Assembly: GCA_005223095.1 (NCBI GenBank)
Contig: NJBQ01000009.1
Location: forward strand, 1 to 41,357
Reading direction: 5' to 3'
Length of the DNA stretch: 41,357 nucleotides
DNA from: Candidatus Aerophobetes bacterium Ae_b3a
GTDB taxonomy: Bacteria > Aerophobota > Aerophobia > Aerophobales > AE-B3A
Part shown: in pieces, positions 23,663-32,433 of the stretch
Position numbering within the stretch: the stretch's first letter is position 1
How the letters are laid out: the number at the start of each line of letters is the position of its first letter
Position numbers and translations under genes: made by a program
The notes under the pieces: generated by a model
What the model was told of the DNA's origin: nothing
The model's database searches: none
The model's input: the letters and a program-made list of their open reading frames with translations, nothing else

Positions 23663-25128
23663 TAAGCAAGAAATTTGATTTATTTGAAAGGTGGAATAGA
23701 TTGAAAGGATACAAGAAAATAAGTGCTGGGGCAATAGAAAGATTAAAGGAAACTGTGGGTGAAGATAATGTTATTTTAGATAAAGAGAAAATGACGGACT
23801 ATTCTCACGATGAGTGTTCCCTTGATTGGGTGCATCACTTTCCAGAAGTAGTGGTAAAGCCAAGGAATGCAAAAGAGATCTCCCAAATTATGAAGCTGTC
23901 CAATAAAGAGAAGTTTCCTGTTACTCCTCGAGGAGGTGGGACAGGCCTAGTTGCTGGCTGTGTTCCTATTTATGGGGGCGTAGTTTTATCTCTCGAGAGG
24001 ATGAATAAAGTGTTAGAGATAGATAAGAAGAACTTGATGGCAGTCGTTGAGCCCGGAGTTACCCTGATGGACTTTTATGAAGAAGTTGAAGGAGCAGGAC
24101 TTTTTTTTCCACCTCATCCGGGAGATGAATCAGCCTATCTGGGAGGTACTATTGCTACCAATGCTGGGGGAGCAAGAGCAGTAAAATATGGAGTAATGAG
24201 AGATTTTGTAAAGGGGCTAGAAGTTGTTCTTCCCAATGGTGAGATTTTAGACCTCGCCGGTAAGCTGATGAAAAATTGTACCGGTTATAGCCTTTTGCAT
24301 CTAATGATTGGTTCAGAAGGCACCTTAGGCATTATTACCAAGGCAGTAATACTTCTTATGCCTCCCCTGCACAAGGTAAGGACTCTAATTATTCCTTATA
24401 ACTCATTGCATAATGCTATAGAAACAGTTCCCAGGATAATTTTAAATGGTATAAGGCCTATGGCTATAGAATTTATACAAAACGATACTCTTTCGTTTTC
24501 TGAAAAACTATTGGGGAAAAAGTGGCCTTCTGAAAAAGGGAAAGCATCTTTAATGATAATTATAGACGGTTCCTCCGAAGATGAAATAGATAGAGCATCA
24601 GAGCTCATAGCAGATATTTCTACAGCTTGTAATGCTCAAGATATTTTAGTAGCAGACGATAGAGGAAAACAGGCAGATATTTTAGCCATTAGAAGTAATC
24701 TTTACGAGGGCCTAAAGCCAAATACTATTGAGATACTGGATATTACGCTTCCCCGCTCTGAGATAGCCAATCATATAGACAGGGTAGATGAGATTGCTAA
24801 AGAATATAATATATGGCTTCCCAGCTATGGCCATGCCGGAGATGGAAATGTACATACTCATATTATGAAACTTATAGAAGAAGGTAAGGAGTTTAAGGAA
24901 CTAAAAGAAGAGGAGTGGAAAGAAAAGTATGCTATAGTTAGAGAACTTTTACATGAGGACTGTATAAAACGTGGTGGCGTAATATCGGGAGAACACTGTA
25001 TAGGAGTTATTAAGAAAGAATATATTCCCATGGCATTTAGTGATACACATCTTGAGATGTTAAGGGAAATAAAAAAGGCTTTTGATCCCAATAATATTTT
25101 AAATCCTGGTAAGATATTTGATTTATGA
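23659..25128 (+). CDS. FAD-linked oxidase, GlcD/D-lactate dehydrogenase-like
   Basis: The 489-residue protein has a PCMH-type FAD domain with VTPRGGGTGLVAGCVPIYGG near 92-111 and MIGSEGTLGIITKAV. Its C-terminal half has the metal/substrate site GHAGDGNVHTHI, then GEHCIGVIKKEY and FDPNNILNPGKIF. These are hallmarks of GlcD and D-lactate dehydrogenase. It oxidises a 2-hydroxyacid. Unlike the oxidase at 1720, it has no Fe-S partner next to it. It overlaps the kinase gene by four bases. A TTG at 23701 after GAAAGGTGG is a possible alternative start. Confidence 0.9.
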   Translation: MISKKFDLFERWNRLKGYKKISAGAIERLKETVGEDNVILDKEKMTDYSHDECSLDWVHHFPEVVVKPRNAKEISQIMKLSNKEKFPVTPRGGGTGLVAGCVPIYGGVVLSLERMNKVLEIDKKNLMAVVEPGVTLMDFYEEVEGAGLFFPPHPGDESAYLGGTIATNAGGARAVKYGVMRDFVKGLEVVLPNGEILDLAGKLMKNCTGYSLLHLMIGSEGTLGIITKAVILLMPPLHKVRTLIIPYNSLHNAIETVPRIILNGIRPMAIEFIQNDTLSFSEKLLGKKWPSEKGKASLMIIIDGSSEDEIDRASELIADISTACNAQDILVADDRGKQADILAIRSNLYEGLKPNTIEILDITLPRSEIANHIDRVDEIAKEYNIWLPSYGHAGDGNVHTHIMKLIEEGKEFKELKEEEWKEKYAIVRELLHEDCIKRGGVISGEHCIGVIKKEYIPMAFSDTHLEMLREIKKAFDPNNILNPGKIFDL

Positions 25129-25227
25129 TGGGATTACTGATAATTCCCTATCCATGAGCCTTCCAAAATTCCTACAATTCCAATAAGAGAGCTTCTACGA
25201 TAATATCTCCTCGTTTCCTCCCATTAT

Positions 25228-25257
25228 TTACCTTCGCCACTGTTACCTTCGCCACTT
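25228..25257 (+). repeat. Tandem 15-base direct repeat at the proS promoter
   Basis: TTACCTTCGCCACTG and TTACCTTCGCCACTT lie end to end and run into the -35 box. An inverted partial copy (GAAGGTAAA, 25293-25301) lies just after the predicted transcript start. This arrangement fits an activator or repressor site. Confidence 0.6.
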
Positions 25258-25284
25258 GACAGTCTCTTTTATATTTACTATTAT
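25256..25284 (+). promoter_or_regulatory. Promoter of the proS-nusA-infB operon
   Basis: TTGACA (25256-25261), a 17-base spacer and TATTAT (25279-25284) form a strong promoter. The transcript would begin near 25291, giving a leader of about 65 bases before proS. Confidence 0.75.
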
Positions 25285-25295
25285 TGTCAGCAGAA

Positions 25296-25340
25296 GGTAA
25301 AACATTTACCGAGCCCCTCAAAAGGGCTCTTATTTTTTTA
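25296..25340 (+). terminator. Tandem hairpins and U-run in the proS leader (attenuator or terminator)
   Basis: GGTAAA/TTTACC (25296-25310) is followed directly by GAGCCC/GGGCTC (25311-25329) and then TTATTTTTTTATT. The second hairpin has intrinsic-terminator form. Because it lies after the promoter at 25256 and before proS, it is more likely an attenuator than the end of the upstream operon, although it could do both. Confidence 0.65.
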
Positions 25341-25356
25341 TTAAGGGGTTAAATTA

Positions 25357-27054
25357 ATGAGATTTTCTCAATATTTAGTTACCACTTCTAAGGAAGCTTC
25401 CAGGGAAGCTGAGTGTGTGAGTCACCAGTTAATGCTTCGAGCAGGATTGATAATGAAATTTGCTGCTGGTATTTATTCTTATCTTCCTATGGGGTATAGG
25501 GTTCTGGCCAGGATTACTTGCATTATAGAAGAAGAAATGGAACGAATCGGAGCGCAGCGATTACTTCTTCCTTTTATCCAACCAGCCGAGCTCTGGAAGA
25601 AAAGCGGAAGATGGGAGAGTTGGGGAGAGGAACTTGTTCGTTTCAAGGATAGAAAAGGAGCTGACTTTGTGCTTGGTCCCACCCACGAGGAAGTAATCAC
25701 TCAATTAATCGAACAGCAAATAAACTCTTATAAAAAGCTTCCGGTCATAGTTTATCAGGTTCAGGCAAAATTTCGAGATGAGCCGCGAGCACGGGGCGGA
25801 GTAATCAGGGCAAGAGAATTCTTGATGAAAGACGCCTATAGTTTTTGCCAGAGCAAAGAAGAGGCAAAAGCGATTTATGAGAAAATGAAAGAGGCTTACA
25901 AGAGAGTCTTCTCTCGCTGTCTTTTGGATTATAGATTAGTAGAGGCTGACACAGGAACTATGGGAGGAGAATTCTCGCATGAGTTCATAATTCTGACTGA
26001 TTCAGGTGAAGATAGAATAGTGGAGTGCGAAAAATGTGGATATGTAGCTAAGTTGGAAAGAGCTGTCTGTATAACAGATGAGGCAGAAAAGGGTGAAAGG
26101 CAGCCAGTGAAGGAGGTATCTACACCAGGAATTCGGACCATCAAAGAACTTAGCCATTTTCTTGCTTGCCAGGAAAAGAAGACCTTAAAAACCATCTTTT
26201 ATGAGACTGATAAAGGCCTGATAGCAGTTTTAGTCAGAGGCGACCATTATGTAAATGAGGAGAAACTGAGATTGCTTCTTAAGGCAAAGGAACTAAAACT
26301 CGCTTCAGATAACCTGACCAGAAAAGAGATAGGAGCAGAGATAGGATTTATTGGACCAGTAGGGCTTGACAGAAATAAGCTTGTGGTGGATAATACAGTG
26401 ATGCAAGGAAAGAATTTCGTTACAGGAGCCAATAAGAAGGATGTTCATTTAATAAATGTTAATCCTAATAGGGATTTCAAACCGACTCTCACAGGCGATA
26501 TAAGGTTTCCTGTTTTAGGAGATAGTTGTCCTTTGTGTGGAAATGAGACAAAAATAAAAAGAGCAATTGAATTGGGTCAGATTTTTCACTTAGGAGAAGG
26601 ATATAGCTCCAGCTTGGGAGCTACTTTTCTGGACAAAATGGGAAAGGAAAAATACTTCATCATGGGGTGTTACGGTATAGGAGTGAGCAGACTTTTAGCA
26701 GCAGTTATTGAGCAGAATTATGATAAGGATGGTATTATCTGGCCAAAGGAGATTGCTCCCTTTCAAGCGGTAGTTATAGCCACTTCTCCTGATACTGCCA
26801 GGGCAGCAGAGGGGACTTATCTTCGTTTAAAAAAAGCAGGAATAGATACATTGTGGGATGACCGGGATGTAAGTGCAGGAATAAAGTTTAGCGATGCAGA
26901 TCTTCTGGGTATTCCTTTTAAGGTAATTCTTGGTAATATTTTCCTAAAGGAAGATAAGATAGAGATCAAAACTCGCCGGCGAGGGGAGAAAGAAAAAGTC
27001 GGGAGAAACGGGATTTCCCAAAGAGTAAAGGAGCTAATAAAGGATGCAGAATAG
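25357..27054 (+). CDS. proS: Prolyl-tRNA synthetase (bacterial type)
   Basis: The 565-residue class II enzyme has motif 1 to motif 3 regions recognisable in MRAGLIMKFAAG-like LMLRAGLIMKFAAGIYSYLP, LGPTHEEVITQL (the TxE region near 110-120), FRDEPRARGGVIRAREFLMKD and GCYGIGVSRLL. Between about 225 and 380 lies the bacterial editing insertion (INS) domain. The anticodon-binding domain follows at the C-terminus. It charges tRNA-Pro in the cytoplasm. It leads an operon where rimP often stands first. It overlaps nusA by 11 bases. Confidence 0.96.
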   Translation: MRFSQYLVTTSKEASREAECVSHQLMLRAGLIMKFAAGIYSYLPMGYRVLARITCIIEEEMERIGAQRLLLPFIQPAELWKKSGRWESWGEELVRFKDRKGADFVLGPTHEEVITQLIEQQINSYKKLPVIVYQVQAKFRDEPRARGGVIRAREFLMKDAYSFCQSKEEAKAIYEKMKEAYKRVFSRCLLDYRLVEADTGTMGGEFSHEFIILTDSGEDRIVECEKCGYVAKLERAVCITDEAEKGERQPVKEVSTPGIRTIKELSHFLACQEKKTLKTIFYETDKGLIAVLVRGDHYVNEEKLRLLLKAKELKLASDNLTRKEIGAEIGFIGPVGLDRNKLVVDNTVMQGKNFVTGANKKDVHLINVNPNRDFKPTLTGDIRFPVLGDSCPLCGNETKIKRAIELGQIFHLGEGYSSSLGATFLDKMGKEKYFIMGCYGIGVSRLLAAVIEQNYDKDGIIWPKEIAPFQAVVIATSPDTARAAEGTYLRLKKAGIDTLWDDRDVSAGIKFSDADLLGIPFKVILGNIFLKEDKIEIKTRRRGEKEKVGRNGISQRVKELIKDAE

Positions 27055-28297
27055 TGAATTTTTCTTTCTCTTAGAGCGTGTGGGGAGAGAAAGAGGCCTT
27101 TCTTCAGAGGCGTTATTAAAAAGTGTTGAGGAGGCTTTGACCTCTGCTTATAAAAAGAAATATAATCAGCCAATAGAAGATTTGAAAGTACTTTTAGACG
27201 AAAAAAATGAAAGGCTGCAGGTTTTGGTTACTAAAGAGGTGGTGAAAGAGGTATACAATCCTGGAATAGAGATTTCTTTAGAGGAAGGGAAGCAAATTGA
27301 TAAGAAGGTAAAATTGGGAGATAGAATAGAAGTAGAGACAGATCCTCTTCAGTTTAGTAGGATTGCTGCTAGCACAGGTAAGTACGTAATGATGCAGCAA
27401 ATTGTGGAGATGGAAAAAGATCTAATCTACGAGGAATTCAAGAAAAGAGAAGGAGAAATAATTAGTGGGACGGTGCGTTACCGAGCTGATCGCTTTATTC
27501 TTATTGATCTGGGTAAAACAGAAGGGATTCTTCCTAAGAGAGAGCAGTTACTTGGTAGAAGGTATAGACAGGGAGAACGGGTAAGAGCTTATATTTTACG
27601 AGTTACTCGAGAACCTAAAGGTCCTCGCATTATTCTTTCTCAGACCCATCCCGATTTCTTGAGAAGACTCTTCGAGCTGGAGGTGCCAGAAATAGAAGAA
27701 GATATTGTCAAAATCAGGCAGATAAAACGAGAAGCAAGTAGGAGAGCCAAGGTAGTGGTGGAATCTACGGAAGAAAAGGTGGATGCTGTAGGGGCTTGCG
27801 TAGGTTTGCGTGGTTCTCGTATCAAAGCAGTCCTGCGGGAGCTGGAAGATGAGAGAATTGATATAATACGCTATAGTGAAGATACTTCTACCTTTATAAA
27901 GAATTCCTTGAAACCGGCTGAGGTAGTCGAAGTTAAACTTGATGAAAGCAAAAAACAAGCAAAGGTTATAGTTACTGACAGCCAACTTTCTCTAGCTATT
28001 GGAAGTAGGGGAGAGAATGTAAAACTGGCGGCAAAACTAACTGGCTGGCAGATTGACATAAGATCCCTGGGCCAAATAATAGAAGAGACAACTTTTTTGA
28101 AACATCTGACGGGAGTAGGAGAGAAAACGTTGATTTCTTTGAGAGAAGCTGGTTTTCTGACCAAAAAGGATATTTTAAGAGGTGGAGTAGAAGCTTTGTG
28201 CAGAGTCAAAGGGATTGGGACTAAGACAGCGGAAAAGATTCTGGAGGAAACCAGCCAGGCAAACCAAAAACCTGAAGAGCCGGAAGGGGAGGATTAA
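27044..28297 (+). CDS. nusA: Transcription termination/antitermination factor NusA
   Basis: The 417-residue protein has an N-terminal RNA-polymerase-binding domain (1-130), an S1 domain (EIISGTVRYRADRFILIDLG, about 137-200) and two KH domains. Their RNA-binding loops are VGLRGSRIKAVLREL and AIGSRGENVKLAAKL. A C-terminal helix-hairpin-helix repeat follows (GVGEKTLISL and KGIGTKTAEKIL). NusA binds elongating RNA polymerase and modulates pausing. It starts inside the end of proS and its stop shares one base with the infB start (TAATG), so the genes are tightly coupled. ylxR and L7Ae genes that often follow nusA are absent. Confidence 0.96.
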   Translation: MQNSEFFFLLERVGRERGLSSEALLKSVEEALTSAYKKKYNQPIEDLKVLLDEKNERLQVLVTKEVVKEVYNPGIEISLEEGKQIDKKVKLGDRIEVETDPLQFSRIAASTGKYVMMQQIVEMEKDLIYEEFKKREGEIISGTVRYRADRFILIDLGKTEGILPKREQLLGRRYRQGERVRAYILRVTREPKGPRIILSQTHPDFLRRLFELEVPEIEEDIVKIRQIKREASRRAKVVVESTEEKVDAVGACVGLRGSRIKAVLRELEDERIDIIRYSEDTSTFIKNSLKPAEVVEVKLDESKKQAKVIVTDSQLSLAIGSRGENVKLAAKLTGWQIDIRSLGQIIEETTFLKHLTGVGEKTLISLREAGFLTKKDILRGGVEALCRVKGIGTKTAEKILEETSQANQKPEEPEGED

Positions 28298-29967
28298 TGC
28301 GTATTTATCAGTTGGCTAGAAAGTTGAATCTATCTAACCAGGAGCTTCTGAAGGTTCTTTCTCAGTTGAAGATAAAAGGAAAGACCAGTGTAAGCGGTCT
28401 TTCCGCACAGGAGATTAAGAGGGTAGAAGGAAAGCTGGTAAAGAAGAAACCTTCCCCTAAAGAGAAAGGATTAATAGCACGCACTCCCGTCGTGACTTTA
28501 TTGGGTCACGTAGACCATGGGAAAACTTCCCTTTTGGATGCTGTGCGTAAAACTAACGTAGCTGGAGGGGAAGTGGGAGGGATTACTCAAAAGATTGGAG
28601 CCTCAGAGGTGGAATGTAAAGGGAAAAAGATAGTATTTATTGATACTCCCGGCCATGAAGCTTTTACCAATATGCGGGCCCATGGAGCCCAGGTTACCGA
28701 TATTGCTGTTTTAGTTGTTGCCGGTGATGATGGAGTTATGCCTCAGACAATAGAGGCGATTAATCATGCCAGAGCGGCTAAAGTGCCTATTATGGTGGCT
28801 ATAAATAAAATAGATAAAGCAGAAACAAAATTGAAAAGAGTCAGGGAGCAGCTAAGCAAATATGATTTAGTGCCAGAAAAATGGGGAGGCGAGACCATAT
28901 TTGTGGAGGTTTCCGCTTTGAAGGGTCAAGGGTTAGATGAATTCCTGGAAATGATACTCTTAGAGGCAGAAATGCTGGAATTAAAGGCAGAGCCAGAGGG
29001 AGATTTCCAGGGGGTAGTTATAGAAGGTGAATTAGATAGACAAAGGGGTCCCTGTATTACTCTCCTTGTCCAGAAGGGAACCTTAGAGATAGGTGATATA
29101 TTGGTGGGAGGTTCCACTTACGGAAGGGTAAGGACTCTTATTAATTGGAAAGGAGAGACAATTAAGAAAGCAGGGCCATCTATGCCAGTAAGAGTTTTAG
29201 GGCTTTCTGATGTGAGTATGCCTGGAGATACCTTCAGAAAGGCAAAGAATGAGAAGGAGGCTCGGCAAATAGCAGAGTCAATCAAAGAAAAAGAACGAGA
29301 GAAGGGCTTAATAAAGAGAGACGTATTTACTTTAGAGAGTCTGTCCCAGCCGGAAGAAGAACAAAAGACTATGAATATCATTGTCAAAGTAGATACTCAG
29401 GGCTCCTTAAGAGCCATTTCAGACACAATAAAGAATTTGGAAAGCGAGGAAGTAAAGATAGACATCCTTCACGCAGCAGTGGGCGAAGTGCAAAAATCCG
29501 ATATTCTTCTGGCCTCTGCTTCCCAGGCGATAATAATAAACTTTAATACAGTGGCATCCTCAGCCAATAGAGATTTAGCCAAAGAAGAAGGGGTAAACAT
29601 AAGAAATTATCAGGTTATCTATGCAATGATAGATGATATTAAGAAAATGAGAGAAGGTCTCATTGAGCCTCGCTATGAAGAGAAAGAGGTTGGAGAGGCT
29701 CAGGTTCGGGAGATATTTAGCATCCCCAAAGCAGGGAAAATAGCTGGTTCTTATGTTAGCCAGGGGAAAATGACGAGGGGAAGCAAGGTAAAGGTCTTTA
29801 GAGGGGAAGAGGTAATAGGAGAGGGGGTTATTGGCAGTCTTAAACGTTTTAATCGAAATGCCAGTGAGGTTTTGACTGGACTGGAATGTGGAATAAATAT
29901 AGATGGTTTTAGTAATATAGAAAAGGGCGATTTGATCAAAGCCTATGAAAGTAGAAGAGTTGAGTAA
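28297..29967 (+). CDS. infB: Translation initiation factor IF-2
   Basis: At 556 residues this is a short IF-2. A single IF2N domain ([18 protein letters not shown]) joins the G domain with only about 25 linking residues, where many bacteria have 100-400. G1 is GHVDHGKT (70-77), G3 DTPGHE and G4 NKID, followed by domain II, the IF-2 domain 3 and the C-terminal fMet-tRNA-binding domain ([16 protein letters not shown]). It positions initiator tRNA on the 30S subunit. It starts on the last base of the nusA stop codon. Confidence 0.96.
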   Translation: MRIYQLARKLNLSNQELLKVLSQLKIKGKTSVSGLSAQEIKRVEGKLVKKKPSPKEKGLIARTPVVTLLGHVDHGKTSLLDAVRKTNVAGGEVGGITQKIGASEVECKGKKIVFIDTPGHEAFTNMRAHGAQVTDIAVLVVAGDDGVMPQTIEAINHARAAKVPIMVAINKIDKAETKLKRVREQLSKYDLVPEKWGGETIFVEVSALKGQGLDEFLEMILLEAEMLELKAEPEGDFQGVVIEGELDRQRGPCITLLVQKGTLEIGDILVGGSTYGRVRTLINWKGETIKKAGPSMPVRVLGLSDVSMPGDTFRKAKNEKEARQIAESIKEKEREKGLIKRDVFTLESLSQPEEEQKTMNIIVKVDTQGSLRAISDTIKNLESEEVKIDILHAAVGEVQKSDILLASASQAIIINFNTVASSANRDLAKEEGVNIRNYQVIYAMIDDIKKMREGLIEPRYEEKEVGEAQVREIFSIPKAGKIAGSYVSQGKMTRGSKVKVFRGEEVIGEGVIGSLKRFNRNASEVLTGLECGINIDGFSNIEKGDLIKAYESRRVE

Positions 29968-29973
29968 AGAACG

Positions 29974-30255
29974 ATGGTGATAGGTGTGTTAGAGTTGGAC
30001 ATCCGCTTGTTTTCTCCTAATTCTTTAAAAGACAAACGCAGTATTATAAAAAGGCTAATTAGCCGTGTAAGAAATACTTTTAATGTTTCTGTTTCTGAGA
30101 TTGGTTATCAGGATTTGTGGCAAAGAGCATTGGTGGGAGTAGCCCTCATAACTACGGAAAGAAGCTTCGCTCAAAGGGTTTTATCTAAGATTATGAGGTT
30201 TGTAGAAAAGGAGAGAGATATTTCTCTCATAGATTCAAAAATGGAAGTTCTCTAG
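29974..30255 (+). CDS. DUF503 family protein (YlxP-like)
   Basis: The 93-residue protein has the DUF503 signature GVLELDIRLFSPNSLKDKRS at its start, then KRLISRVRNTFNVSVSEIG. It sits between infB and truB as in many Gram-positive-type operons, normally followed by rbfA, which is absent here. Its function in ribosome biogenesis is suspected but not established. Spacing from infB is six bases. Confidence 0.9.
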   Translation: MVIGVLELDIRLFSPNSLKDKRSIIKRLISRVRNTFNVSVSEIGYQDLWQRALVGVALITTERSFAQRVLSKIMRFVEKERDISLIDSKMEVL

Positions 30256-30312
30256 AGATTTTCCCGCCTGTCACCGCCAGAAGCGAACGACGAGGCAATC
30301 TCCAAGACAGAT
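30256..30312. repeat. Dispersed-repeat-like sequence between ylxP and truB
   Basis: On the - strand this reads GAGATTGCCTCGTCGTTCGC and then TTCTGGCGGTGACAGGCGGG. It is like the REP-type units found scattered in many bacterial genomes. It occupies the short space where rbfA would normally lie. Confidence 0.45.
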
Positions 30313-30317
30313 TTACA

Positions 30318-31292
30318 ATGAAAAAGAAAGAAATTTTGGAGAAAATAGATTATACCAGAAATAGACTGGATGGGGTCCTTTTAGTTGACAAACCAGGGGG
30401 GCTAAGTTCCCATGATGTAGTGGATAGAGTCAGACAAGTTTTTAAGATAAAAAAAGTAGGACATACAGGAACATTAGACCCAATGGCCACAGGACTTCTT
30501 CTCATATGTTTGGGTCGGGCTACAAAATTAGCTCCTTTTCTACAAGTCCTAAGTAAGGTTTATGAGGGCAAAATGATTTTCGGAGTTACTACCTCCACTC
30601 TGGATAGCGAAGGAGAGATAGTGGAAGAGAAAGACGCTTCTTCTTTGTCGCGGGAAAAAATAGAGGAAATATTTGCTCATTTCCAGGGGGAAATAGTCCA
30701 GACTCCTCCCATGTTCTCTGCGATTCATCATGACGGCAAGCGACTGTATGAACTGGCCAGAAGTGGCCAGGAGGTAAAGCGTCCCCCCAGAATAGTTAAT
30801 GTTCATCAGCTTCAAGCTCTTCGATTCAGCTTTAATTCCCATCCTCAAGTAGAATTCAGAGCCCATTGTTCCAAGGGAACTTATATTAGAAGCCTTTGTG
30901 CGGACATAGGGGAAGCTTCCGGTTTTGGAGCCTATCAGTTATCTCTTCGTCGCACCAGAATAGGTCTCTTTGATTTGAAGCAGGCCAGGAAACTTGAGGA
31001 TTTAGATGGGAAAAGTAAAGAAGAAAGAGAAGAAATCCTTCTTTCTTTGAAAGATGCTTTGCCACACCTCCCTCTAGTTACAATAAAGAGGGGAGTGGAA
31101 AAGATAGTTAGATGGGGTAGACCCCTTTATTTATCCCACATACACGAGCTACCCTCTAAGCTAGAAAAAGGTGATAGAGTTAAATTGTGTACGCAGGAGG
31201 GAAAACTTCTAGCAGTGGGGATAAGCTTACAAAAGGGGACCCACTTCTGCCAGGACAGAGTGGGATTTAAATATCTCAGAGTATTGATCTAA
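30318..31292 (+). CDS. truB: tRNA pseudouridine(55) synthase TruB
   Basis: The 324-residue enzyme has DGVLLVDKPGGLSSHDVVD near 18-36 and the catalytic Asp54 in VGHTGTLDPMATGLL. RPPRIVNVHQL-type and KGTYIRSLCADIG segments also match the family, and a PUA-like domain lies at the C-terminus. It converts U55 to pseudouridine in the T-loop of tRNA. The RBS is weak because a repeat unit lies just ahead. ribF follows after two bases. Confidence 0.94.
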   Translation: MKKKEILEKIDYTRNRLDGVLLVDKPGGLSSHDVVDRVRQVFKIKKVGHTGTLDPMATGLLLICLGRATKLAPFLQVLSKVYEGKMIFGVTTSTLDSEGEIVEEKDASSLSREKIEEIFAHFQGEIVQTPPMFSAIHHDGKRLYELARSGQEVKRPPRIVNVHQLQALRFSFNSHPQVEFRAHCSKGTYIRSLCADIGEASGFGAYQLSLRRTRIGLFDLKQARKLEDLDGKSKEEREEILLSLKDALPHLPLVTIKRGVEKIVRWGRPLYLSHIHELPSKLEKGDRVKLCTQEGKLLAVGISLQKGTHFCQDRVGFKYLRVLI

Positions 31293-31294
31293 AA

Positions 31295-32209
31295 ATGGAG
31301 GTTAGAAGAGGTTTCTCTCAAAGGGAAAAGTATAAGGATGTCATTCTCACGATTGGGTTCTATGACGGAATTCATAAAGGACATCAAGAGATCATCAGGT
31401 ATGTGGCAGGCCAGGCAAAGAGAAGGAAGGGGAAAAGCTGTATTATTACTTTTGCTTCCCATCCTTTTGGATTTTTTTCTGGTAGGCCCTTATCTCTCAT
31501 AACCACCTGGGAAGAAAAAGAAGAGATTTTAGCTCAAATAGGAATAGACTTAGTTGTGCTTCTTGATTTCACTTCCCAACTTGCCTCTCTTTCTCCCCAC
31601 TCCTTTATCGAAAAAATCAGACAAGTTCTAGAAATACGGGAGATGGTAGTAGGAGAAGATTTTGTTTTTGGCAATAAAAGAGAAGGAGACGTCCGTTGGC
31701 TAAGGGAGAACGAGAAAGTATTTGAATATAAGCTAAAGGTAATTCCTTGTTTGAAAGTAGGAGAGGAAAAAGTCAGTAGTTCTTTGATTCGCCACTGGTT
31801 AAAAGAAGGAGAAGTAAAAAAAGCTGCCCTTTGGTTAGGTCGTTATCCCACTATTCTGGGAAAAGTAATTAAAGGTAAAAGGCGAGGGCGAAATTTAGGC
31901 TATCCTACGGCCAATTTAGAGCCTTATGCCCAGAAGCTTTTGCCTGGCCCAGGAGTCTATGCAGGAAAAGTAATAGTAGGAGGAAATTATTATAAAGGGA
32001 TTGTGAATGTAGGCAGTAAACCCACTTTCAAAGATATGTCTTTTGGGGTAGAAGTACACATACTGGGGTTCCAGGATGATATCTACGGTGAGGAGATTAA
32101 GATTGAGCTGGTGGCCAGACTGAGGGAGATAGAGCAATTCTCTTCTTCTCTTGACTTGGCTAAAAGGCTAGAAGAGGATAAAAGAGAAGCGGAGAAAATA
32201 TTAGAATAG
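31295..32209 (+). CDS. ribF: Bifunctional riboflavin kinase / FAD synthetase
   Basis: The 304-residue protein has an N-terminal nucleotidyltransferase domain: TIGFYDGIHKGHQEII near 19-34, then VVGEDFVFGNKREGDV and VSSSLIRHWLKEGEV. A C-terminal kinase domain has GRNLGYPTANLEP and GVYAGKV. It makes FMN and FAD, supplying the flavin oxidases of this window among others. It begins two bases after truB and ends before a repeat-rich gap. Confidence 0.94.
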   Translation: MEVRRGFSQREKYKDVILTIGFYDGIHKGHQEIIRYVAGQAKRRKGKSCIITFASHPFGFFSGRPLSLITTWEEKEEILAQIGIDLVVLLDFTSQLASLSPHSFIEKIRQVLEIREMVVGEDFVFGNKREGDVRWLRENEKVFEYKLKVIPCLKVGEEKVSSSLIRHWLKEGEVKKAALWLGRYPTILGKVIKGKRRGRNLGYPTANLEPYAQKLLPGPGVYAGKVIVGGNYYKGIVNVGSKPTFKDMSFGVEVHILGFQDDIYGEEIKIELVARLREIEQFSSSLDLAKRLEEDKREAEKILE

Positions 32210-32211
32210 TA

Positions 32212-32402
32212 AATTAGTTCATTGTTCATGGTTCATCGACAAAATAATGCTCCTCTCCCCCTTTTGTGTTCATTGTTCGTAGTTCATTGTTCATTGACCT
32301 GCTAGCTCCGTTAGCCAACTGGTTCATCGTCCGTTCTTTGTATCGATGAACCATGATTTTGTGCTTTTTCTTGTTTTCTTCCATGAACTATGAACTAATA
32401 GA
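32212..32402. repeat. GTTCAT-rich direct and inverted repeat region
   Basis: GTTCATTGTTC-type units recur several times. TCATGGTTCATCGA (32226-32239) is exactly inverted at 32343-32356. The unit continues as CCATGAACTATGAAC to about 32396. It resembles a small non-autonomous repeat element. It runs into the longest possible birA frame, which makes that frame's first codons repeat-derived. Confidence 0.6.
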
Positions 32403-32433
32403 GGCAAAGGGTGAGGGGGAAATATCCCAGATT

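Noticed and set aside
25129-25356. T-box riboswitch ahead of proS
   Set aside because: The leader after the promoter is only about 65 bases and has no conserved T-box sequence (AGGGTGG-type) or specifier loop, so simple attenuation or termination fits better.
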